Positions 1-12,787 of a stretch of DNA of 36,554 nt are shown in pieces. Below the pieces are notes generated by a model. The model saw only the letters and a program-made list of their open reading frames with translations. It had not been told where the DNA came from and ran no database searches. Location: positions 1 to 36,554 of the forward strand of contig NC_029213.1 of NCBI RefSeq assembly GCF_023278565.1, in the 5' to 3' direction. Numbering within the stretch: position 1 is the first letter of the stretch; every line of letters begins with the position of its first letter. The stretch comes from Colletotrichum lupini (Eukaryota; Ascomycota; Sordariomycetes; Glomerellales; Glomerellaceae). The position numbers and the translations under genes are program-made.

Positions 1-694
1 TAAACTAGCTTTTTAACTTTAAATGAACAAGTTCCGCGAAAACTTTTATAAATAATATCCAGCAAATAATTTTTTATTAATACATATCGCCAAAGAATAA
101 TTTTGCTTTTATTCATTGCTTCTATAAATAAAGAACTTAAAAATAACTAACACATACTATTATTTTTTATTTTCTCTAGAAATGACCATTATTTTTATTA
201 TGATAATTATTAGTTATCTATATACTAACTAAAGGGAGAACTTTACCATCTTTATCACTAAATTAGAATTAGTATTTATATAGTATTCTTTTTAGAAAGC
301 ACATACTTGAACCTAATTCTAAAAATTATCTGGATTTTTACGGTTTTATTAAATAAAATTATTAAGAATAAATTTAAACTTAACGTTCTTTATCTGGTTA
401 TTATTAAATTAAAGGTTAACTCCTACAACTACAAATCCCTGTTTAAAGATCAATGTTTATTATTGTAGAGAGCTTGAATATTAATATTGAATTCTTAAAT
501 ACTATTAATGATTTATGTATTCGTATTGAACTCAGATTATTACTAAGTCTGTATAGCTAATAGGATTCTTATTATTTAAGAGAGCCTAAGACTATTTTTT
601 ACCATTAAGATAATACCCTAGATTGCAAATTTATATAGATATACGGCAGACTACGCGGCCGACAAACTACTAAATTCCGCCATAAAGCTTCGAA
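1..694. other. AT-rich spacer between atp6 and rns, first part
   Basis: No gene is supported here. If the molecule is circular it joins 35796-36554 to make a spacer of about 1.45 kb, the largest non-coding stretch. The only recognisable piece is a 20-base match (599-618) to the acceptor/D-arm half of trnR(ACG). Short GC-rich tracts occur near 645-662. The first and last bases of the window share an AGTTCCGCG word, and inverted arms (TTCATTTAAA at the end, TTTAAATGAA near base 18) could fold into a hairpin across the joint. Confidence 0.6.
599..618 (-). pseudogene. Fragment of tRNA-Arg(ACG), 5' half only
   Basis: Twenty bases are identical to 12721-12740, the acceptor and D-arm part of trnR(ACG). 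The sequence on the 3' side has no matching anticodon or T arm, so this looks like a truncated copy and not a gene. It could also be a chance match in an AT-rich spacer. Confidence 0.45.
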
Positions 695-1486
695 TTAATG
701 TAAATCTAATCCGTCTTTGATATAACCGCTAGTTAAAACTACAAACACTTGAGCTTGTATAAATGCGATACCTAATTCTAAACCAGAGAAAGCAATTATA
801 AAAGCTAAAGGTACTAATCCTAAGAAGAAGAAGATGAAACCTGAAGTCATAATATTGTAAGTAAATCCTGCTAATATATGTAATAACATGTGACCTGATA
901 ATATATTAGCGGCTAATCTAAGCCCTAAAGAAATATTTCTAGCTAAGTATGAAATAAATTCTATTAAAACTAATAATGGTAATAAAGCTAAAGGACAACC
1001 AGCTGGTACTAATAATGAAAAGAATTTTAAACCATGTTTTTGGAATCCCAATATAGTTGCACCTAAAACAATAGTGAAACTAAGAGCAAATGTTAAAACA
1101 AAATGACTAGTTGATGCGAAACTGTAAGGTACCATACCTATTAAATTATTTATTAATATAAATATAAATAAAGTGTAAATAAAAGGGAAATATACTTGAC
1201 CGCTTCTAGCATTTATTTGATTTACAACTATACCGTGTATAGTTGCATATAAGGATTCTTGACTAATAGATCAGTTGTTACTAATTAATTTATTATTATT
1301 TATACTTAATACACTTAAAATTAATGTGAAAACTAATCCAATTGTTAAATATAATCCTATGTTAGTCATAGATATATGTAAATCACTTAATATAGGTAAA
1401 TCTATACTTAATAAATCTCTTATTTCAAATTGAGTTAAAGGGCTAGAAATTTCTTTATTTAAATTGTTTAAACTTAAAGTATTCAT
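695..1486 (-). CDS. atp6: ATP synthase F0 subunit a
   Basis: Subunit a of the F0 motor, 263 residues, which forms the proton half-channels beside the c-ring in the inner membrane. The ATG at 1486 opens MNTLSLNNLNKEI, the leader that fungal Atp6 loses on maturation. An in-frame TGA at 1271-1273 is Trp. The conserved core LGLRLAANILSGHMLL near residue 180 holds the essential channel Arg, and the C-terminal part GLELGIAFIQAQVFVVL is complete before TAA. It follows atp8 in transcription order with 55 bases between them, as is usual in Sordariomycetes. Identification is certain from sequence motifs and length. Confidence 0.98.
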
Positions 1487-1541
1487 ATTATACTCTAAGC
1501 TTTTTATATAAGCCTACAAAAATCTAAATATCTATAATTTA

Positions 1542-1706
1542 TTATACTCCAAATTTATCTAATAATGTTGAGATAAAAAGACGAGATACAAATAAACTAA
1601 CTATTCTTGGTAATACGTATTTAGAAAATACGTATGTTAGTAATACAATTATAGCAAAAGCAAAAGTTACTTCGTTAATAAAATAAAATGGTACTAATTG
1701 AGGCAT
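1542..1706 (-). CDS. atp8: ATP synthase F0 subunit 8
   Basis: 54-residue single-pass subunit of the ATP synthase stator, too short for many ORF callers. It begins MPQLVPFYFINEV, the diagnostic fungal Atp8 N-terminus, followed by one membrane segment and a short basic tail ending DKFGV before TAA. No internal TGA. It lies between a duplicated trnC and atp6 and is probably transcribed with atp6. Confidence 0.97.
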   Translation of the reverse strand: MPQLVPFYFINEVTFAFAIIVLLTYVFSKYVLPRIVSLFVSRLFISTLLDKFGV

Positions 1707-2022
1707 TTACAGAGAATTTTAGAGATAAATACTTATAAATCGTAACTTAATCAGAGGAGTATTAAGGTTTAATATTAAACTCGAAGATAAATAGAAGGAG
1801 TCGCAGCCACAGCTGCTTCCTTATAGCTACTACTAATATGTTTGTTTTATATCCATATATTATACAGTTTACATTATCAGGTGACTGGCTAGAATAAAAC
1901 CAAACAACTTAATAAAAATCAAACCTTGGGGTTGATCGCTACTGATTCTAATCTAATCACTACTAATTGTAGTCAGCCAGGTAAAGTAATTGGTAGTATT
2001 CTTATCAGTATGTATTTAAAGA
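1707..2022. other. Spacer between atp8 and the extra trnC
   Basis: A 316-base spacer with no gene seen. It holds a small GC-rich hairpin (GCAGC-CACA-GCTGC, about 1803-1816). The last 40 bases (from 1983) belong to the duplicated trnC block. Confidence 0.6.
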
Positions 2023-2093
2023 AAGATCATGGAGGAATCGAACCTCTTACTTAAGATTTGCAGTCAAAGTGTAGACCATCTACTTCATAATCT
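2023..2093 (-). tRNA. trnC: tRNA-Cys(GCA), second copy
   Basis: Seven-base-pair acceptor (AGATTAT with ATGATCT), T-loop TTCGATT and anticodon GCA are visible; the anticodon stem has two T-T mismatches. The tRNA is identical to the one at 7176-7246. The usual Sordariomycete place for trnC is between cob and cox1, so this copy beside atp8 is probably the derived one. Confidence 0.85.
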
Positions 2094-2237
2094 AGTAATA
2101 TTTATTTTATTCAAGCCGCGACCACTATTACGTAGTCCGCGGTAGCTATAAGTTGTTTAAACTTTAAATATCCCACTAACCAAGGAGCAACCTGCTGGTT
2201 TCTTGCCTTATCTTACTATATAAAATATACAAGTTTA

Positions 2238-3710
2238 TTAGAAACTATAAATTAGATTAGCAACAGAATAGTGTAAACTATCTAATATTAAAGAAGGGTA
2301 TATTCCAAGTATAACAGTAAATAAAACTAATATAAACAATAGTGTGAATTCTCTTTTTGTTGTGTCAAATATATTTTCTTCAAAAAATTTAGTGAAAGAA
2401 CCTCCAAATGTAATTCTATTAAACATATAAATAGTATATGCAGCAGAGAATACTATAGATGTAGAACCTAATACACCTAATAATGGTAATTTTTCTACCA
2501 TACCATAAAGAGACATAAATTCTCCTATAAAATTTAATGTTAAAGGAGCTCCACAATTACCTAAAGATAATATAAAGAATAATATAGAGAATAAAGGCAT
2601 AAGTTGAGCTATACCTCTGTATAGATAGATCATTCTAGTACCAGATCTATCGTATAATATTCCTCCAGCACATATAAATAAACCACTAGATACAAATCCG
2701 TGGGCTAAACCTAAAGCAATACTTCCTTCAATTCCTTGAATTGTATTACTAAATGCACCTATTAAATATACAGCAGCGTGAGATACAGAACTATATGCAA
2801 TTAATTCTTTAACATCTACAGTTCTTAATGTACTAAAACTTGCGTATATTATAGTGATAACACCTATAGTATATACTATAAAAGTTAGATCTAATGTAGC
2901 TTTTGGTAATACAGGTAAAATTAATCTAAATATACCGTATAAACTTAATTTTAAAACAATACCAGCTAATATAATACTTCCACCTAAAGGTGATTCAACA
3001 TGAGCTTTTAATAATCAATTATTTAAAAATATTACAGGTGTTTTTACAGCGAATGCAATAAAAATAGCACCAAATAATATAATCTGAGTAGTATAATCAA
3101 AATTTGTTTTAAATAATGCATCAAAATCTGTTGTACCCATTATAGAATACATAGCTAAAATAGCTAATAATAAGAATAAAGATCCTCATACTGTATATAA
3201 AAAGAAGTAATAACTTGCTCTTACTTTATTACTAGATCCAAATAAACCTATTAATAAAAATAAAGGAGGTAAAATACTTTCGAAAAAGATATAGAATAAT
3301 AATATATCTGCAACTAAGAAACATCCTAATAATAATGTTTCTAATAATAATATAGTATTTAAATAAAATTTCACATTTTCTTTTATAGAGTTTCAATTCG
3401 ATAATAAAGCAATAGGCATTATTATAGTTGTTAATAACACAAAATAGATAGAAATACCATCTACTCCTAAATAAATATCAAATAATTGAACATTATAATG
3501 TTCTTGTACAAATTGGAATTGATTTGTACTTGAATTAAAAAATATATAAACGATAAAAGATAAAATCATATTAACACTAGAAGTTACTAATGCTATTTGT
3601 TTGTATAACGTTACATTTTCGACATTAGAGTTAGGGCCTTCATAAGAAGTAAAACTAGATATAATAAATATACCTATAATTGGAATAATAAGTAAAAGGG
3701 ATAATAACAT
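2238..3710 (-). CDS. nad4: NADH dehydrogenase subunit 4
   Basis: Antiporter-like membrane subunit of complex I (ubiquinone proton pump), 490 residues. I chose the ATG at 3710 (MLLSLLLIIPIIGIF); a GTG directly before it is a weaker start and no upstream ATG is open. TGA at 3393-3395 and others inside the frame are Trp. Segments FFESILPPLFLLIGLFG and, near the C-terminus, LNFIGEFMSLYG are typical of Nad4. The reading frame is continuous to TAA with no intron. Confidence 0.97.
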
Positions 3711-3918
3711 CACTCTTGATAGTAATTTTTAACAAAGTCTTAATTTGTATCATAATAGGAAATTACGATGTATAGCCGCCTTCGGCTCCCAAATAATTAA
3801 GTAAGATATACAGTATTTTAAGTAGGGAGTAAAAAACCTAATTAGCCACGAGGCATACTTCATCAGCAGCTAGTGATGAAGTAGGAACTAGATAGCACAA
3901 ACTAGCAAAATCCAAATA

Positions 3919-5025
3919 TTATATTGTAATATTTATTACAAAGATATCAAGTGCATATAAAGTACAAGGTAATAATATAATAAAAGCAAATAATAAAGGT
4001 AGTAATACTGTTCAACAGAATGACATTAATTGGTCAAAACGTATTCTAGGGAATGAAGCTCTAACTCATATAAAAATGAAAACTAGAAGAGAACTTTTTG
4101 CACCTAAAATAAGACTAGAAAATAAACCACTTTCAGCAAAAGCACTTACAAAATTTTTCATGTTATTATATTCAGCAGATAACACTCAATCTATATCAAA
4201 TACATAAGCACCTAAATTATTTATTAAGTTAAATCAGTATAATAGATTAAATCCGGCTAAATAACCACCTAAAAATAGTATACTTGTTAATATACACATT
4301 AATAAGATACTACCATATTCAGCTAAGAAGAAGAAGACAAATACAACCGCTGCGTGTTCTGTCATAAACCCACTAACTAATTCAGATTCAGCCTCAGCTA
4401 AATCAAATGGAGCTCTATTAGTTTCTGCTACAGAACCTATAAAGAATATTAAGAAAATTGGGAATATAGGTAATATAAGTCATACTGCTTTTTGAGCTTG
4501 TATATTAATATTTAAATTAAGACTACTAGTAATCATGATGATTAAAAGTATAGCTGAACTTAAAACTAATTCATAGCTAATCAATTGAGCTGTACTTCTA
4601 AGAGAACCTAAAAAAGCATATTTACTATTCGCACTTCATCCAGCTAATAAAATACCGTAAGTTCCTAAAGATGAAACAGCTAACATATAAAATATACCTA
4701 ATTCTAAGTCATTTAAAGTTAAACCTGGCCCATATGGTACTACTCCATAACCTAATAGAGCGAAAGCTAAAGTAATTACAGGACCTAAGAAGAATAATAT
4801 AGTATTAGCTTGTGTAGGTGCAACATATTCTTTTAAAATTAATTTTAAAGCATCCGCAAAAGCTTGTAATAATCCATAATATCCTACAGCATTTGGTCCT
4901 AATCTTCTTTGCATACTTGCCATAGTTTTTCTTTCGGCAACAGTTACATAAGCTACTGCTAATAAAGCAGGCAACATTAATAAAACTACTTCTAATACAG
5001 ATAAAAGAGTTGAAGTATAATACAT
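3919..5025 (-). CDS. nad1: NADH dehydrogenase subunit 1
   Basis: Complex I membrane subunit at the quinone-binding site, 368 residues. It starts [13 protein letters not shown] and continues through [17 protein letters not shown], the family signature near residue 30, then [19 protein letters not shown] around residue 210, the second signature. Several TGA codons (for example 4636-4638 in [11 protein letters not shown]) are Trp. It ends DIFVINITI before TAA. It precedes nad4 in transcription order with 208 bases between them. Confidence 0.97.
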
Positions 5026-5126
5026 TTATTTCTAAAAATTAAGGTTTTTGTTTTATAAATACTAAGTAATAAAATTTAAGAGCCATGTTTTATAACAAGA
5101 CTGACGAGCATATTGCCTTACAAAGT

Positions 5127-5144
5127 ACGAAGTCCCGACTTCGT
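5127..5144. repeat. GC-rich hairpin, ACGAAGTC type
   Basis: Eight-base arms ACGAAGTC and GACTTCGT around two bases. The same arms occur at 19054-19073 inside an interrupted tRNA-like gene. It stands out in a spacer that is otherwise AT-rich. Confidence 0.7.
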
Positions 5145-5237
5145 TTCGCTATAAACTCTATTAAAGTATGATAGAAATAAAAAACCAGTAAAAAAATATA
5201 CCTATAATTAAGTGTTTTTCAGAGTTTAGCTCTGAGT

Positions 5238-5308
5238 TATCTCATTTCAGATTCGAACTAAAATCAGAATATTAGAAGTATTCGGCTCTACCATTGAGCT
5301 AATGAGAC
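5238..5308 (-). tRNA. trnR: tRNA-Arg(UCU)
   Basis: Cloverleaf of 71 bases: acceptor GTCTCAT with ATGAGAT, D-stem GCTC/GAGC, anticodon arm GAATA-CTTCTAA-TATTC giving anticodon TCT, and T-arm TTTAG-TTCGAAT-CTGAA. It reads AGA/AGG. It sits between cox1 and nad1, the usual place in this fungal group. Confidence 0.93.
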
Positions 5309-5366
5309 TTTTTGTATTTTCTTACTTCATAAGAAAAGACTAAAACTAGATTTAAGTAATTTAAGA

Positions 5367-5379
5367 GCGACTACGTCGC
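5367..5379. repeat. GC-rich hairpin, GCGAC type
   Basis: Perfect five-base arms GCGAC and GTCGC around TAC, in the spacer downstream of cox1. It belongs to the same loose family as 23058-23080 and 35906-35926, and could act on the cox1 transcript 3' end or be a mobile hairpin remnant. Confidence 0.6.
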
Positions 5380-5404
5380 GCCCTAACTATTGTCAGTAGC
5401 AATA

Positions 5405-7003
<1,599 letters not shown>

Positions 7004-7175
7004 ACTTATCGAGGATGTTAATTTCTGTTCCTCTTCTACTTCTTTAAACAACAATTTAATCACTAATTGTTCGAACAACAATTAATGTAGATTACTTCTA
7101 ATTTTATATTCTTAAGAATTTTATTAAATATAAACAAAGTAATTAGTAGTATTCTTATCAGTATGTATTTAAAGA

Positions 7176-7246
7176 AAGATCATGGAGGAATCGAACCTCT
7201 TACTTAAGATTTGCAGTCAAAGTGTAGACCATCTACTTCATAATCT
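7176..7246 (-). tRNA. trnC: tRNA-Cys(GCA), copy in the usual place
   Basis: Same 71-base tRNA as 2023-2093. It lies between cox1 and cob, the standard Sordariomycete location, so it is probably the original. The identical block extends about 40 bases past the tRNA 3' end. Confidence 0.88.
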
Positions 7247-7262
7247 TTTTTTTTTTAGAAAC

Positions 7263-8159
7263 TTATTCATCAAACATTCAATTAGCTTCAGACATAATTT
7301 CCTCTGGCTCTTCATACATTGAACTAGAGTATGTTTCAAAACTTTCTGGTTCTTGAAACATTCAATTAGCTTCAGACATAATATCTTCTGATTCAAATTC
7401 TATAGGGTTATCTCCTGATTCTTCAAACATTCAATTAGAATCTTGCATTATTTGCTCAGGAGAATCCGAATACATTGTTGAAACTTCAGCGAAGAAACCT
7501 CAAAAATCTGTAGAAGTATTTAAATGTAAATCTCTTAATTGATCAAAATAACTCAATACATCTGATTTGTATACATGATATTCACCACAACTAGTACAAT
7601 ATTCCACGAAATAATTGAACTCTTCTGCCATACTATAATAAAAATTAACTCAATTTGAATCTGAGAGAGTCTCAAACATATCTATGCCATGATTCCCCAT
7701 AACTGAAGAACGAAAATCCACATAATTCAACATTAAAGCCCCATTTCCTTCTTTTCCTACATGACACCTTAAATTTTCGATAACACTTAGTCTTACTGCT
7801 ATATCATCCTGTGTAACTACAGCATTATCTCAAGGTAATACTGTAACATCTCTAGAAAAATTAGATCATTCAGATAAAGTCGTGCTAAAATTATTATCTT
7901 CTAAATGCTGATAACATTCAATTTTTAGTTTATCAAGAATATCACTCGAAAAAGCAAGTTTTGGAACGTCTAAATTACAAATCATACTATCATTAACAAA
8001 AAAAGAGGATAAACCTTCTTTTAAGGCATGATACAATAAGTCAAAACTTTGAAATGTATGGAAGGGCGCTGGATCAATATCAAAAGATAAACAAATACAA
8101 TATATAAGTAAAGATCAAATTAAGCTAAGATATACTAATAAAATATTTATTAAATATAT
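7263..8159 (-). CDS. Unknown membrane-anchored protein with C-terminal repeats, overlapping reading frame of cob
   Basis: I do not recognise this gene. The frame is open from 8198 (inside the cob 3' end, shifted +1) to TAA at 7263. There is no early ATG: ATA at 8159 is the first plausible start (298 residues), and the first ATG is at 7985 (240 residues, losing the membrane part). Residues 2-24 form one hydrophobic segment, followed by SFDIDPAPFHTF. A CTSC pair lies at residues 188-191. The last 64 residues are acidic and carry three copies of a unit like EIMSEANWMFDE. All the Trp codons I translated are TGA, which supports real coding in this organelle. It could be translated from its own weak start or coupled to cob. 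Function unknown. Confidence 0.65.
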
Positions 8160-8163
8160 AGAC

Positions 8164-9342
8164 TTAATGAAAACGAAACGAACTACTAGATGTAGTAGCT
8201 ATATATTTTGCAGTATTTTCTATTAAACTTACAGAAGGTACTATAACTAAGAAATATGAGAAGTATAAAACTGTAGAAATTTGCCCTAATTCTATAAATG
8301 GTGATTCAACATGTTTAGCCCCTAATTGCATTAGTATTAAGAAATTTGCTACGAACACATAGAAGAATGCTTTACTTAAAGGTCTAAATTGGTAACCTTT
8401 TGATTCACCTAAATCTGTGTAAGGTAATGTTAATATAATTAATATAGCACTAAACATAGCAAGAACACCTAATAATTTATTAGGAATAGATCTTAATATA
8501 GCGTAGAAAGGTAAAAGGTATCATTCTGGAACTATAGCCGCTGGAGTTTGCATAGGGTTAGCCATTATATAATTATCGCTATCTCCTAATACGTTAGGCA
8601 TGAAGAATACAAATAGACTTAATCCAAATACAAACATAAATATAGTTATTAAATCTTTAAATAAGTAGTAAGGAGCAAAAGGTATTCTATCATAGTTACC
8701 TGAAACACCTAAAGGGTTACTTGACCCTACTGTGTCATGAAGAGCTATTAAGTGCATTAAAACTAATGCAGCTAAAACAAAAGGTAATACAAAGTGTAAA
8801 GCGAAAAATCTGTTTAAAGTTGCGTTATTAACAGAGAAACCTCCTCAAACGAATTCAACTATATCTTGTCCAATTCAAGGGATAGCACTTATAAGGTTAG
8901 TAATAACTGTAGCACCTCATAATGACATTTGTCCATAAGGTAAAACATAACCCAAGAAACCTATACCCATCATAGCTACAAGTATTATAGCACCTATAAC
9001 TCAAACTAATGTTCTTGGAGCTCTATATGAACCATAGTACATACCTCTTCCTACATGTAAGTAAACTAAGAAGAAAAAAGCAGAAGCTGTGTTACTATGT
9101 AAATAACGTATTAATCATCCATTATTTACGTCACGCATTATATGTTCTACAGAGTTAAATGCTTCAGCAATACTAGGGTTATAATGCATTGCTAAAGTTA
9201 CACCTGTAACTATTTGTATACCTAAACAAACTGCAAGTAAAGAACCGAAATTTCAAAGATAGCTAATATTAGTAGGTTGTGATGTATCTATAAGATACGA
9301 ATTAGCTAGTTTTAATAAAGGATGACTTTTTAAAATTCTCAT
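8164..9342 (-). CDS. cob: Cytochrome b
   Basis: Central subunit of complex III, 392 residues, which binds both b haems and forms the Qo and Qi sites. It starts [38 protein letters not shown] near residue 130 and [18 protein letters not shown] near residue 270 (with the Qo PEWY motif) are present, and internal TGA codons are Trp. It ends SSSSFRFH before TAA. No intron. The last bases overlap the open frame of the unknown gene at 7263-8159. Confidence 0.98.
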
Positions 9343-10070
9343 ATTAGATTAATGGAAAAAATTTTTTTTATATTTATTTAGTCGGCTGTTTTTGCTCGAC
9401 TTCGCAGGCCAATTCACAAATTAATATAGTATGAAAATATATTTAGAGTAAAATATTAATTTTAATATTGTTAATAAATTTTGTTTAACATAGTGCCAAA
9501 ATAAATATTTATAGTTTAAATAGAAATTATTAAAAAATAGGGAGCCGCTTTTCACTTAATGCTTCGTTAGCTTCGCTCGTAAAAATATCGAACTTTCCTA
9601 TTCTATAATAAATAAATCTAGAATGTAGTGTATACAATTAAATTCGATGAAGAAAAATATTTCCTATAGCAAATAAAATTATTCATTATTGTTGCTTTTG
9701 TTTAATTTAAAGGCTACTAAATTAATCATTATTGCTTAGGTATCCTCTTTTAAAGGCTATTAAATTAAGATTTATAAATCTTAATTAGCGATCTTAGCAA
9801 ACTTCACATGCTTTAATTAGATCACTAACAATTCTAAATAAATATCTTTGAATTCAATATTATAACCGATACTTTATAATACTAACTTATAGACAAGTTC
9901 TACTAAAAAGCGAGATAAGCTTCCCTCATAAATTAGAGCTTGCCCCTAAAATTAAATTTTATATCACCTATTTTTATACTGAGGTTACCCTTGGTTATTT
10001 TCATTTCAATTAACACTATCAAAATAAAAATAGAACGCATATTTTTTACAAGCTTTATAACAAATATGCT
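9343..10070. other. Spacer between cob and trnK
   Basis: 728 bases with no gene supported. It is AT-rich, with GC-rich islands near 9381-9410 and 9541-9580, imperfect direct repeats of AAGGCTAYTAAATTAA around 9709-9766, and a palindrome AAGATTTATAAATCTT nearby. The stretch from 10036 belongs to the duplicated trnK block and contains the arms GCATATTT and AAATATGC, which can form a hairpin just past the tRNA 3' end. Confidence 0.55.
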
Positions 10071-10143
10071 TAGGATTTATTGGATTCGAACCAATATCAT
10101 AATGATTAAAAGTCATATGTATTTACCATTATACTAAAATCCC
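10071..10143 (-). tRNA. trnK: tRNA-Lys(UUU), copy between cob and nad5
   Basis: Acceptor GGGATTT with AAATCCT (one G-T pair), anticodon arm ATGA-CTTTTAA-TCAT with anticodon TTT, and T-arm ATTGG-TTCGAAT-CCAAT. It differs from 16722-16794 at one base in the tRNA body (D-arm region). Both copies look able to fold. Confidence 0.88.
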
Positions 10144-10294
10144 TTTTATTTTTTTTTAATCCCTAATTTATAGTATTATACTATAATATTAGGTATTCTG
10201 TTTGGCATTATTAAGACAACCAGATATAACCTTAAACGAATACAATTTAGGTTGAGAATACAAGATATTAATGCTTTTTAAAGCATCATTACCA

Positions 10295-12286
10295 TTATTT
10301 TTTAGCAGTCGAAGACTCGCCTCCATAAAGTGTTAAGATACTAATAGAAAATAGTAAAACTAAAGAAGATAAATCTAAATTTTGTAAGAAAGAATAGTAT
10401 ATAGATGTATATGCAATAAATCCTATTAATATAAATAAAGCATAATTTGTAACAACACCTGTATTTAGGCTAGAAATAATTTTACTAATTTTAATTAATA
10501 ATTTTTCTAAACCAAAAGGACCTAAAAGTTCTATACTTCCTTTATCTAAAATTTTAGTAGTTTGACCTCCCATATTTAAAACTAAGTTTACAATAAATTT
10601 ATTATAGAAATATTCAACTAAGAAACGTTGGTTAAAGAATCCGTAAATAGAATGACCTAAATTAGATAATTTAAATTTGTTTATTAAATTAGGGAAAAAT
10701 TCTGAATAAATTATAGCTATAGCTGTAAATGACACTGTAAAGAATAAAGGTAATAATTTGAATGTAGTAGGTACAGCAAATTCTGTATCTATTAATATTT
10801 CATGTATAGGGTGAATAAATATACTGTTATCTGTAAAGAATCCTGAACCTAAACCTATAAAAATATCTTTAGTTATATACCCAAAATATATAGAAAAAAT
10901 AGCTAAAACTACTAAAGGTAGACTTAAAAATATATCACCTTCATGAGCGTGTTTATAAGAAACTATATTACCGTTAGGGTTAGCTAAAAAAGTTAGATAT
11001 AAAACTTTAACAGAATATAGAGTAGTAAATATTGCACCTATAACAGCTATAACGTATACAGCCACACTACTAAAGTAATATTGCCCATAAGCGGATTCTA
11101 ATATAAAATCTTTACTATAAAATCCTGTCATAAAAGGGAAAGCAACTAAACTAAGACTTGCTATTAATATAACAGAGTAAGTTAAAGGTAAGAATGCCCC
11201 TAATCCACCGTATTTTCTTAAATCTTGGTTATCAGCTACTGCATGAATAACTGCACCGGCACCTAAGAATAATAATCCTTTATAGAAAGCATGATTAACT
11301 AAATGGAATAAAGCTATATTATATGAAGATAGACCAATAGCAATAACCATCATACCTAATTGACTCATAGTAGAGTAAGCAATTATTTTTTTTATATCTT
11401 GTTGGAATAAACCTACAAGAGAACTAAATACAGTTGTTATTGCACCTAATCATAGACATATTAATAATACAGTAGAACTATATTCAATTAAAGGGGATGA
11501 ACGTATTAATAAGTAAACTCCTGCAGTAACCATAGTAGCCGCGTGAATTAATGCAGAAACAGGTGTAGGACCTTCCATGGCCATAGGTAATCAAATATGA
11601 AGACCTACTTGAGAACTTTTTGCCATAGCACCTATTAATAAGCATATACCTATTATAGTAACAATGTTTTCATTAATATAAGGACTTAATGAAAATACTG
11701 TAGTATAGTCTAAGTTACCTAAAGATCATAAGATAGCAAACATACCTATAGTTAAAAGACAATCTCCTACTCTATTAGTTAAGAAGGCAGACATAGAACT
11801 TTGGTTAGCTGCTATTCTAGTAAATCAGAAACTAACTAAAAGGTATGAACAAACCCCAACACCTTCTCATCCAACAAACATTAATAAATAATTATTAGCT
11901 GTTACAAGTATGATCATCATAAAAGTAAAAAGGCTTAAATAACTAAAAAATCTTTGATTGTGAGGATCTGCACTCATATAACTTATAGAGTATATATGAA
12001 CCAGAGAACTAATTATTAACACAGGAATTAACATTGAAACTGTTAAGCTATCAAATTGGAAGCTTCAAACGATGTTAAATGATTCACTGTTTAATCAAGG
12101 GAATAAATGTAAGTACACAGGACTGTTGTTAAATCCTACTTCAAAAAATGCAACGATAGCTAAAGTTGTTGTAATTATTATACTTGAACAACCTAAAAAA
12201 CGTGCTCCACTAACTCCGACTTTTCTTCCAAAAAATCCGGAAACTATTGATCCTAATAAGGGTAAAAAAATTATACTTAAATACAT
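10295..12286 (-). CDS. nad5: NADH dehydrogenase subunit 5
   Basis: Large antiporter-like complex I subunit with the lateral helix, 663 residues. It starts [20 protein letters not shown] and carries the Nad5 core, including [20 protein letters not shown] near residue 307 and [17 protein letters not shown] beyond it. TGA codons (such as 12095-12097) are Trp. The ATG overlaps the last A of the nad4L stop by one base, the standard arrangement in Pezizomycotina, implying co-transcription and coupled translation. No intron. Confidence 0.98.
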
Positions 12287-12555
12287 TATTTATATTCTAT
12301 TGCTATACTTCCTCTTAATCTATAAAAAGCAACTAAAATACCTAAACCTATTGCGGATTCAGCTCCAGCAATAACTATAATATATATAGCATAAGTTTGC
12401 CCTATTATGTCATCCATATTTACAGAGCTTACTAATATAAAAAAAGTTATAGATAATAGCATTATTTCGATTGAAATAAGCATTAATATGATATTTTTTC
12501 TATTAAATACGAACCCTAAGATTCCTATTAAAAAAAGTATTAAAGTCAAACTCAT
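12286..12555 (-). CDS. nad4L: NADH dehydrogenase subunit 4L
   Basis: 89-residue three-helix complex I subunit. It starts [17 protein letters not shown] and includes [15 protein letters not shown] and the conserved [16 protein letters not shown] segment with its membrane Glu residues. TAA shares its last A with the nad5 start. Confidence 0.98.
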   Translation of the reverse strand: MSLTLILFLIGILGFVFNRKNIILMLISIEIMLLSITFFILVSSVNMDDIIGQTYAIYIIVIAGAESAIGLGILVAFYRLRGSIAIEYK

Positions 12556-12631
12556 ATATTCTATTTATTTTATATCAAACTATTCGTGTACAATATATTT
12601 ATATTGTGAATACCTGGATTTTGCCTCGAAT

Positions 12632-12644
12632 CCCGGCTCCCGGG
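12632..12644. repeat. GC-rich hairpin upstream of nad4L
   Basis: Arms CCCGG and CCGGG around CTC, between trnR(ACG) and nad4L. An unusually GC-rich spot in an AT-rich leader. Confidence 0.55.
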
Positions 12645-12670
12645 TTCAAAGATTAAAATACAAATATTCT

Positions 12671-12741
12671 AAAGGTATATGAGACTTGAACTCATATCTT
12701 AGCGGCCGTAACGCTCTTCTTTACCATTAAGATAATACCCC
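12671..12741 (-). tRNA. trnR: tRNA-Arg(ACG)
   Basis: Acceptor GGGGTAT with ATACCTT (two G-T pairs), D-arm TCTT-AATGGTA-AAGA, anticodon arm GAGCG-TTACGGC-CGCTA with anticodon ACG, T-arm ATGAG-TTCAAGT-CTCAT. It reads CGN codons. The anticodon arm is strikingly GC-rich for this genome. It lies just upstream of nad4L. Confidence 0.85.
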
Positions 12742-12787
12742 TTTGGTTTTATTTTATTTAGTTTTAATTTCTATTTATTCTAAAAAT

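Noticed and set aside
9940..10137. Plus-strand ORF of 65 codons
   Set aside because: It runs antisense over trnK and an AT-rich spacer, with no family signal.
12072..12682. Two plus-strand ORFs antisense to nad5, nad4L and trnR
   Set aside because: They are mirror images of strongly conserved minus-strand genes.
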